Assembly: GCA_035604035.1 (NCBI GenBank)
Contig: DATNJF010000161.1
Coordinates: 1 to 10,198, forward strand
Direction of reading: 5' to 3'
Origin: DATARH01 sp035604035
Lineage (GTDB): Bacteria > Pseudomonadota > Alphaproteobacteria > ATCC43930 > CGMCC-115725
Length of the DNA: 10,198 nucleotides
Shown: positions 1-8,835 of the stretch, piece after piece
Layout: every line of letters begins with the position of its first letter
Position numbering within the stretch: position 1 is the stretch's first letter
Made by a program: the position numbers and the translations under genes
Notes under the pieces: model-generated
Database searches by the model: none
What the model was told of the DNA's origin: nothing
What the model saw: the letters and a program-made list of their open reading frames with translations, nothing else

Positions 1-16
1 GGGTCAGGCCCGGGGA

Positions 17-42
17 TGACTGTCCACACGTGCGGACAGTCA
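17..42 (-). promoter_or_regulatory. Hairpin at the tuf 3' end that includes the stop codon
   Basis: A 9-bp perfect inverted repeat pairs 34-42 with 17-25 around an eight-base loop, GCACGTGT on the minus strand. The tuf TGA stop (40-42) forms the base of the stem. The next 16 bases on the minus strand, to the window edge, are GC-rich with no U tract, so intrinsic termination is not supported in what can be seen. In many alphaproteobacteria tuf is followed by rpsJ and the S10 operon; this lies beyond the edge. Confidence 0.55.
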
Positions 43-1230
43 CTTGATGATCTTGGCGACGACGCCGGCGCCGACGGTGCGGCCACCCTCGCGGATCGCG
101 AACCGCAGACCCTCGTCCATCGCGATCGGCACCAAGAGCTCCACTTCCATCGTCACATTGTCCCCCGGCATCACCATCTCGGTGCCCTCGGGGAGTTTGA
201 CGGTGCCCGTCACGTCCGTCGTCCGGAAATAAAACTGCGGACGGTAGTTGCCAAAAAACGGCGTGTGCCGGCCGCCCTCTTCCTTGGTCAACACATAAGC
301 CTCGGCCATAAACACCGTGTGCGGCGTGATCGAACCCGGCTTCGCCAAGACCTGCCCGCGCTCCACCTCCTCGCGCTTGGTGCTACGCAGCAACACGCCG
401 ATATTGTCCCCCGCCTCGCCCTGGTCGAGCAGTTTGCGGAACATCTCGACACCCGTCGCGATCGTCTTCACCGTCGGCCGCAGACCGACGATCTCGACCT
501 CGTCGCCGACCTTGACGATCCCGCGCTCCACCCGGCCCGTCACCACCGTGCCGCGGCCCGAGATCGTGAACACGTCCTCGATCGGCATCAGGAACGGACG
601 GTCCTTCGCCCGCTCCGGCTGCGGGATGTAGCTATCCACCGCATCCATCAGCTCCTCGATCGACTTCTGACCCATCTCCGGCTCGCGGCCCTCCAGCGCG
701 CACAGCGCCGAACCCTTGACGATCGGGATGTCGTCGCCGGGGAAATCGTAGGAGCTGAGCAGCTCTCTCACCTCAAGCTCGACCAGCTCGATCAGCTCCG
801 GGTCGTCCACCATGTCGATCTTGTTCATATAGACGACCAAGCTCGGCACCCCGACCTGCCGCGCCAGCAAAATGTGCTCGCGTGTCTGCGGCATCGGACC
901 GTCCGCCGCCGACACCACCAGGATCGCCCCGTCCATCTGCGCTGCGCCGGTGATCATGTTCTTGATGTAATCCTGATGACCCGGGCAATCGACATGCGCG
1001 TAGTGCCGCTTCGCCGTCGAATACTCGACATGCGCCGTCGCGATCGTGATCCCGCGCGCCCGCTCCTCCGGCGCCTTGTCGATCTGGTCATAGGCGGTGA
1101 ACGTCGCCCCGCCCTTCTCCGCCAACACCTTCGTGATCGCCGCCGTCAGCGTCGTCTTGCCATGGTCAACATGACCAATCGTCCCGATGTTGCAGTGCGG
1201 CTTGTTCCGCTCAAATCGCGCCTTACCCAT
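40..1230 (-). CDS. tuf: Elongation factor Tu (EF-Tu)
   Basis: EF-Tu is the GTPase that carries aminoacyl-tRNA to the ribosomal A site in the cytoplasm. The 396-residue product is full length (E. coli 394). Seen in the G domain: P-loop GHVDHGKT (19-26), switch I RGITI (59-63), switch II DCPGH with catalytic His85 (81-85), NKID (136-139) and SAL (174-176). Domain II carries GRGTVVTGRVERG (225-237). Domain III contains GGRHTPFF (319-326) and FRTTDVTGT (335-343) and ends GGRTVGAGVVAKIIK. The ATG is set by homology and by GGAG seven bases upstream (1238-1241). It lies 19 bases after fusA, so it is probably co-transcribed and last of the str genes seen. Residue 86, after the catalytic His, is Gln where I expect Ala. 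Whether a second tuf copy exists cannot be seen here. Identity is certain. Confidence 0.99.
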   Translation of the reverse strand: MGKARFERNKPHCNIGTIGHVDHGKTTLTAAITKVLAEKGGATFTAYDQIDKAPEERARGITIATAHVEYSTAKRHYAHVDCPGHQDYIKNMITGAAQMDGAILVVSAADGPMPQTREHILLARQVGVPSLVVYMNKIDMVDDPELIELVELEVRELLSSYDFPGDDIPIVKGSALCALEGREPEMGQKSIEELMDAVDSYIPQPERAKDRPFLMPIEDVFTISGRGTVVTGRVERGIVKVGDEVEIVGLRPTVKTIATGVEMFRKLLDQGEAGDNIGVLLRSTKREEVERGQVLAKPGSITPHTVFMAEAYVLTKEEGGRHTPFFGNYRPQFYFRTTDVTGTVKLPEGTEMVMPGDNVTMEVELLVPIAMDEGLRFAIREGGRTVGAGVVAKIIK

Positions 1231-1249
1231 CGCTTCTCTCCGTCAGCCC

Positions 1250-3325
1250 TCAGGCCATCTTGGCGCGGACTTCGTCCGCCACCGCCTCAGGGACCTGTTC
1301 GTAATGATCGAAATGCATCGTGTACTGCGCCCGGCCCTGCGACATCGAGCGCAACGTGTTGACATAGCCGAACATGTTGGCGAGCGGCACCATCGCGTTG
1401 ATGACGCGCGCGTTGCCGCGTGAATCCATGCCGGTGACCTGGCCGCGCCGGCTGTTGAGGTCGCCGATGACGTCGCCCATGTAGTCATCCGGGGTCACCA
1501 CCTCGACCCGCATCACCGGCTCCAGGAGCCGCGGCGCCGCCTTCACGATGCCTTCCTTGAAGGCCGCGCGCGCGGCGATCTCAAACGCCAGCGCGCTTGA
1601 ATCGACGTCGTGGTAATCGCCGTCGAACAACTCGGCCTTGAAGTCGATCATCGGGAAGCCGGCGATGATGCCATTCTCGGCCGCGCCTTTGAGACCCTTT
1701 TCGACGCCGGGAATGTATTCCTTGGGCACCGTGCCGCCGACCACCTCGTTCTCGAACACGAAGCCCGACCCCGGAGGCATCGGCTCGAAGCGGATCTTGA
1801 CCTTGGCGTATTGCCCCGAACCGCCGGTCTGCTTGCGGTGGGTGTAATCAATCTCCGCCGCGCGGGTGATAGTCTCGCGATAGGCGACCTGCGGCGCGCC
1901 GACATTGGCGTCGACCTTGAACTCGCGCTTCATGCGGTCGACGATGATTTCGAGGTGGAGTTCGCCCATCCCCTTGATCACGGTCTGGCCACTCTCGTGA
2001 TCGACCGCGACCCGGAACGACGGGTCCTCGGTCGCGAGACGCGCCAAGGCCTGGCCCATCTTCTCTTGGTCGCCCTTGGTCTTGGGTTCGACCGCGATCT
2101 CGATGACTGGCTCGGGAAATTCCATCCGCTCGAGCACGACCGGATGCTGCGGATCGCACAGCGTGTCGCCGGTCGTCGTTTTCTTGAGCCCGGCGAGCGC
2201 GACGATGTCGCCAGCGCGGATTTCCTTCACGTCCTCGCGGTGGTTGGCATGCATCAGCAGCATGCGGCCGACCCGCTCGCGATTGTCCTTAACCGAGTTC
2301 ATCACCATCGTGCCGGTGTTCAGCACGCCCGAATAGGCGCGCACGAAGGTCAGCGAACCGACAAACGGGTCGGACATGATCTTGAAGGCGAGGCCGGCGA
2401 ATGGCTCGTCGTCCGAGCATTTGCGCACCACCGGCTCGTCCGAGTTCAGCTTGACGCCGTTGATCGCCGCGACATCCATCGGCGACGGCAGATAATCAAC
2501 CACCGCATCAAGAAGCGGCTGTACACCCTTGTTCTTGAACGCCGAGCCGCAAAGAACCGGGATCAAGGTGCCGGCGATCGTGCCCTTGCGCAGGCAGCGC
2601 TTTAGCGTCGCCTCGTCAGGCTCCTCGCCGCCGAGATAGGCTTCGAGCGCATCATCGTCCTGCTCGACGGCCTGCTCGACTAGCGTTGCACGGTAGGTCC
2701 GGGCCTCGTCGAGCATGTCGGCCGGGATGTCGACCACGTCGAACTCGGCACCGAGCGTCTCGTCGTGCCACTTCAGCGCCTTCATCCGCACCAGATCGAC
2801 GATGCCGATGAAATCGGCCTCGACCCCGATCGGCAGCTGCAGCACCGCCGGGTTGGCGCCGAGCCGGTCGTCGATCATCTCGACGCAGCGTTTAAAGTCG
2901 GCGCCGATGCGGTCCATCTTGTTGACGAAGCAGATGCGCGGCACGCCGTATTTGTCGGCCTGGCGCCACACGGTCTCGGATTGCGGCTCGACCCCGGCGA
3001 CCGAGTCGAAGACCGCGACCGCCCCATCGAGCACGCGCAGGCTCCGTTCGACCTCGATGGTGAAATCGACATGGCCGGGGGTGTCGATGATGTTGATCCG
3101 GTGGTCGAGCCAAAAGCAGGTCGTCGCGGCCGACGTGATGGTGATGCCGCGTTCCTGCTCTTGCTCCATCCAGTCCATCGTCGCGGTGCCTTCATGCACC
3201 TCGCCGAGCTTGTAGGAGCGGCCGGTATAGTAAAGCACCCGCTCAGTGGTCGTCGTCTTACCGGCATCGATGTGAGCCATGATGCCGATATTGCGATACC
3301 GCTCGAGAGGCGTCGTGCGTGCCAT
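1250..3325 (-). CDS. fusA: Elongation factor G (EF-G), translocase GTPase
   Basis: EF-G drives GTP-dependent translocation of tRNA and mRNA on the ribosome and, with RRF, ribosome recycling. The product is 691 residues from the ATG, normal for the family. G domain motifs: AHIDAGKT (17-24), RGITI (59-63), DTPGH (81-85), NKMD (135-138), GSAFKNKG (260-267). Domain II follows at about 290-400, and domain III contains GELHLEI (454-460). Domain IV, the part that reaches the decoding centre, runs from about 480 and includes YHDVDSS (571-577). Domain V contains RRGQVTGMDSRGNARVINA (626-644). The start is ambiguous: a GTG at 3326-3328 directly precedes the ATG, and GGAG (3336-3339) is 7 bases from the GTG and 10 from the ATG. 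I chose the ATG because the family usually begins MART. The 89-base gap after rpsG holds two hairpins; tuf follows after 19 bases. Confidence 0.98.
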   Translation of the reverse strand: MARTTPLERYRNIGIMAHIDAGKTTTTERVLYYTGRSYKLGEVHEGTATMDWMEQEQERGITITSAATTCFWLDHRINIIDTPGHVDFTIEVERSLRVLDGAVAVFDSVAGVEPQSETVWRQADKYGVPRICFVNKMDRIGADFKRCVEMIDDRLGANPAVLQLPIGVEADFIGIVDLVRMKALKWHDETLGAEFDVVDIPADMLDEARTYRATLVEQAVEQDDDALEAYLGGEEPDEATLKRCLRKGTIAGTLIPVLCGSAFKNKGVQPLLDAVVDYLPSPMDVAAINGVKLNSDEPVVRKCSDDEPFAGLAFKIMSDPFVGSLTFVRAYSGVLNTGTMVMNSVKDNRERVGRMLLMHANHREDVKEIRAGDIVALAGLKKTTTGDTLCDPQHPVVLERMEFPEPVIEIAVEPKTKGDQEKMGQALARLATEDPSFRVAVDHESGQTVIKGMGELHLEIIVDRMKREFKVDANVGAPQVAYRETITRAAEIDYTHRKQTGGSGQYAKVKIRFEPMPPGSGFVFENEVVGGTVPKEYIPGVEKGLKGAAENGIIAGFPMIDFKAELFDGDYHDVDSSALAFEIAARAAFKEGIVKAAPRLLEPVMRVEVVTPDDYMGDVIGDLNSRRGQVTGMDSRGNARVINAMVPLANMFGYVNTLRSMSQGRAQYTMHFDHYEQVPEAVADEVRAKMA

Positions 3326-3339
3326 CACTCAATCACTCC

Positions 3340-3359
3340 GACGGCTCCCAGCAGCCGCC
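3340..3359 (-). promoter_or_regulatory. Hairpin abutting the fusA Shine-Dalgarno
   Basis: On the minus strand GGCGGCT pairs with AGCCGTC (7 bp, one G-U) around a six-base GCTGGG loop. The stem ends at 3340 and the GGAG ribosome binding site occupies 3336-3339, so the two touch. The 3' arm (AGCCG) could alternatively pair with CGGCT at the 3' arm of the preceding terminator-like hairpin, which would make the two structures mutually exclusive. Pairing was read by eye and no folding energy was computed. The regulatory role is inference. Confidence 0.4.
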
Positions 3360-3363
3360 TCTG

Positions 3364-3392
3364 AAAAAATGAGCCGACGCTAATGCGCCGGC
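3364..3392 (-). terminator. Intrinsic terminator-like hairpin (possible intra-operon attenuator)
   Basis: On the minus strand an 8-bp stem, GCCGGCGC against GCGTCGGC with one G-U pair, closes a four-base ATTA loop (3373-3392). After a TCA spacer comes a run of six T (3364-3369). The shape is that of a Rho-independent terminator, placed 22 bases after the rpsG stop and 38 bases before the fusA ATG. Because fusA and tuf normally share the str transcript, partial termination is more likely than a full stop. The three-base gap before the U tract would weaken it. Confidence 0.6.
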
Positions 3393-3414
3393 CCGACAAA
3401 GCGAACCCCTCCCC

Positions 3415-3885
3415 TTACCAGCGGTAATGCGAAAACGCCTTGTTGGCGTCCGCCATCCGATGCGTGTCTTCGCGTTTCTTGACCGCGACGCCGCGATTGC
3501 CGGCGGCATCGAGCAATTCGCCCGACAGCCGCTCCTCCATCGTGTTCTCCGAGCGCGCCCGCGAACTCGAGATCAGCCAGCGGATCGCCAGCGCTTGGCC
3601 ACGTTCGGTGCGCACCTCGACCGGGACCTGGTAGGTGGCGCCGCCGACGCGGCGCGAGCGCACCTCGACCGCCGGCCGGACATTGCCGAGCGCATCATGG
3701 AACACGCGGATCGGGTCCTGGCCGCTGCGTCGCTGGATGCGCTCGAAGGCGCCGTAGACAATCCGCTCGGCGACCGATTTTTTGCCCTCGTACATCAGGC
3801 AATTCATGAACTTCGTCACGACGACGTCGCCGAATTTCGGATCCGGCTGGACTTCGCGTTTGACCGCGGCGCGGCGGCGGGACAT
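3415..3885 (-). CDS. rpsG: 30S ribosomal protein S7
   Basis: S7 is a primary 16S rRNA-binding protein that nucleates assembly of the 30S head and lines the E site near the mRNA exit. The product is 156 residues, the common bacterial length, with a basic N-terminus (MSRRRAAVKRE). The beta-hairpin region EVRSRRVGGATYQVPVEV (74-91), the QALAIRWL helix (97-104) and the conserved C-terminal KKREDTHRMADANKAFSHYRW region (136-156) are all present. The ATG is fixed by homology and by AGGAGA (3893-3898) seven bases upstream. That Shine-Dalgarno overlaps the rpsL TAG stop, which favours translational coupling. In E. coli S7 represses its own operon through a longer rpsL-rpsG spacer; here the gap is only 11 bases, so that site cannot exist in the same form. 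Confidence 0.99.
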   Translation of the reverse strand: MSRRRAAVKREVQPDPKFGDVVVTKFMNCLMYEGKKSVAERIVYGAFERIQRRSGQDPIRVFHDALGNVRPAVEVRSRRVGGATYQVPVEVRTERGQALAIRWLISSSRARSENTMEERLSGELLDAAGNRGVAVKKREDTHRMADANKAFSHYRW

Positions 3886-3892
3886 CGCTTCG

Positions 3893-3898
3893 TCTCCT
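3893..3898 (-). promoter_or_regulatory. rpsG Shine-Dalgarno overlapping the rpsL stop codon
   Basis: The minus strand reads TAGGAGA, where TAG is the rpsL stop (3897-3899) and AGGAGA is a strong ribosome binding site seven bases from the rpsG ATG. A ribosome ending S12 would sit on the S7 initiation region. This is consistent with coupled, near-equimolar synthesis of the two 30S proteins. Confidence 0.8.
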
Positions 3899-4268
3899 AC
3901 CGGGGCCGTTTGGCGCCGTATTTCGAACGGCGCTGGCGGCGGTCTTTGACGCCCTGCGTATCGTGCGTGCCGCGGATGATGTGATAGCGCACGCCAGGCA
4001 AATCCTTGACGCGGCCGCCGCGGATCAGCACGACCGAATGCTCTTGCAGATTATGCCCCTCGCCGGGAATGTAGCTGGTGACCTCGAAACCGTTAGTAAG
4101 GCGGACGCGCGCGACCTTGCGCAAGGCCGAGTTCGGCTTTTTCGGCGTGATCGTATAGACCCGCGTGCAGACGCCGCGCTTTTGCGGGCACTGCTCCATC
4201 GCCGGAACCTTGTTCCGCATCGCGACCGGCTTCCGTGGGTGACGGATCAGCTGGTTGATCGTCGGCAT
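3897..4268 (-). CDS. rpsL: 30S ribosomal protein S12
   Basis: S12 sits at the 30S decoding centre and controls fidelity and streptomycin response. The product is 123 residues, matching E. coli residue for residue in the core. Seen: QCPQKRGVCTRVYT (26-39), TPKKPNSALRK (41-51), SYIPGEGHNLQEHSVV (65-80), RGGRVKDLPGVRYH (83-96) and the tail SKYGAKRPR. Lys43, Lys88 and Pro91, the positions where streptomycin-resistance changes are classically found, are in the sensitive state. Asp89, the known methylthiolation site in E. coli, is present. An in-frame start exists 36 codons upstream, but homology and GAGG (4276-4279) seven bases from the ATG at 4266-4268 fix the short form. It is the first gene after the promoter at 4436-4464 and is followed after 11 bases by rpsG. 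Confidence 0.99.
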   Translation of the reverse strand: MPTINQLIRHPRKPVAMRNKVPAMEQCPQKRGVCTRVYTITPKKPNSALRKVARVRLTNGFEVTSYIPGEGHNLQEHSVVLIRGGRVKDLPGVRYHIIRGTHDTQGVKDRRQRRSKYGAKRPR

Positions 4269-4382
4269 CCTCAAACCTCGCAAACGCCAATACCGCCCGA
4301 CGCAAAACCCGCGCGGGGGCTGTAGCGCATCTTGACCAATCGTGTCACACGCGCCCCTCTCAGAGCGCAGAGCCACAGCGAC

Positions 4383-4424
4383 AAAAATGGGGCCGCGTTT
4401 GGGTGGCTTCCCACCGCCAGCCCC
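4383..4424 (-). terminator. Leader hairpin with U5 tract, attenuator-like
   Basis: On the minus strand GGGGC (4420-4424) pairs with GCCCC (4389-4393). Inside, GGTGG (4411-4415) pairs with CCACC (4402-4406) around a GAAG tetraloop, with an internal loop between the two stems. The outer stem is followed by A and then five T (4383-4387). It starts only a few bases after the predicted transcription start, so it would form the 5' end of the str mRNA. It could reduce read-through from rpoC and from the str promoter, or protect the mRNA 5' end from decay. Choosing between these needs experiment. Confidence 0.5.
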
Positions 4425-4435
4425 GTGAGGCGCGG

Positions 4436-4464
4436 AATATATGGGCGCGGCCCGACAGGGTCAA
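4436..4464 (-). promoter_or_regulatory. Sigma70-type promoter of the str operon
   Basis: The minus strand carries a -35 element TTGACC (4459-4464, preceded by C as in the CTTGAC form common in alphaproteobacteria), exactly 17 bases of spacer, and a -10 element TATATT (4436-4441). Five of six bases match the E. coli consensus in each box. The seven bases after the -10 box (CCGCGCC) are all G or C. Such discriminators are known from stringently controlled rRNA and ribosomal protein promoters, so growth-rate and ppGpp control is a reasonable inference. The predicted start is near 4426-4429, about 160 bases upstream of rpsL. Confidence 0.85.
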
Positions 4465-4504
4465 GCCGCTCGCCGCAGATTTCCGCCAAAAACCGCAGCC
4501 GGAC

Positions 4505-4530
4505 CCGGGAGCGGAGGCGTCCGCTCCCGG
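4505..4530 (-). terminator. Stable hairpin after rpoC, probable end of the rpoBC transcript
   Basis: An 11-bp perfect inverted repeat (CCGGGAGCGGA against TCCGCTCCCGG) with a four-base loop begins 14 bases after the rpoC stop codon. The nearest T tract (five T, 4488-4492) starts 12 bases beyond the stem, too far for a textbook intrinsic terminator. It may be a terminator without a proper U tail or a 3'-end stabilising structure. Its position between rpoC and the str promoter supports a role at the operon boundary. Confidence 0.6.
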
Positions 4531-4544
4531 TTCGGCGACGGGTG

Positions 4545-8735
<4,191 letters not shown>

Positions 8736-8764
8736 GAGCGACCCTTTCGCGAGAATTCGGTAAT

Positions 8765-8790
8765 CGGCGCGCGCCTCGCGGGGCGCGCCG
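8765..8790 (-). promoter_or_regulatory. GC-rich hairpin between rpoB and rpoC
   Basis: The segment can fold in two registers. One is an 8-bp stem (8765-8772 with 8783-8790) and a ten-base loop; the other is a 7-bp stem (8769-8775 with 8782-8788) and a six-base loop. Both are all G/C. It lies 18 bases upstream of the AAAGGG of rpoC and has no U tract, so termination is unlikely. RNA processing, stability or pausing are possible roles, all inferred. Confidence 0.5.
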
Positions 8791-8794
8791 CCAG

Positions 8795-8812
8795 CTTCCT
8801 GTTCTTCCTGTT
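8795..8812 (-). repeat. Tandem duplication of a 9-mer (AACAGGAAG twice)
   Basis: The minus strand has two exact adjacent copies of AACAGGAAG (8804-8812 then 8795-8803). Each contains AGGA, a Shine-Dalgarno-like core, but no start codon follows at a usable distance. A slippage duplication in untranslated sequence is the simplest explanation. Confidence 0.85.
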
Positions 8813-8835
8813 ATCTGCAGGTAGAAAACAGGTCA

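Larger units (their letters stand above)
3326..3414 (-). other. rpsG-fusA spacer with two consecutive hairpins
   Basis: This 89-base spacer is long for this tightly packed operon; its neighbours are 11 and 19 bases. In transcript order it contains a GC hairpin with a U6 tract, then a second hairpin, then the GGAG ribosome binding site of fusA. No open reading frame and no convincing promoter fit between the U tract and fusA. The order hairpin, U tract, hairpin, Shine-Dalgarno suggests a place where fusA-tuf expression is adjusted relative to rpsL-rpsG. That role is inference. Confidence 0.6.
4269..4544 (-). other. rpoC-rpsL intergenic region (boundary of rpoBC and str operons)
   Basis: These 276 bases contain no conserved gene. 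In transcript order they hold a perfect 11-bp hairpin after rpoC (4505-4530), a T5 tract (4488-4492), the promoter at 4436-4464, a hairpin with U5 at the predicted transcript start (4383-4424), two short near-perfect palindromes (4357-4365 and 4341-4351), and the rpsL ribosome binding site (4276-4279). The layout indicates that rpoBC transcription ends or drops here and the str operon starts afresh, with an untranslated leader of about 160 bases. Confidence 0.75.
8736..8835 (-). other. rpoB-rpoC spacer
   Basis: This 100-base spacer contains no gene and no clear promoter. In transcript order it has a possible 6-bp inverted repeat after the rpoB stop (CCTGTT 8827-8832 against AACAGG 8807-8812), a tandem 9-mer, a GC-rich hairpin, and then the rpoC ribosome binding site. 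The absence of a U tract or -35/-10 pair supports rpoB and rpoC being one transcript. Confidence 0.6.

Noticed and set aside
16..1362. 448-codon plus-strand frame covering tuf
   Set aside because: Antisense shadow of tuf, rich in His and Arg with no domain. It also spans the tuf-fusA junction, which makes no biological sense.
1610..2605. 331-codon plus-strand frame opposite fusA
   Set aside because: Antisense shadow of the strongly conserved fusA; no motif seen.
4293..4318. CCCGCGCGGG followed by TTTT in the rpsL leader as a terminator
   Set aside because: The repeat leaves at most a 3-bp stem with a four-base loop, too weak to be a credible terminator just upstream of rpsL.
4332..4370. TTGACC on the plus strand as an antisense promoter
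   Set aside because: No -10-like hexamer occurs at 16-18 bases downstream; the sequence there is GC-rich.
3897..4376. 159-residue extended form of S12 from an upstream start
   Set aside because: The additional 36 residues match no S12 family member. The ATG at 4268 has a good GAGG at the right distance and gives the standard 123 residues.
8736..8835. Separate promoter for rpoC in the rpoB-rpoC gap
   Set aside because: No -35/-10 pair with acceptable spacing was found on the minus strand; co-transcription with rpoB is the simpler reading.
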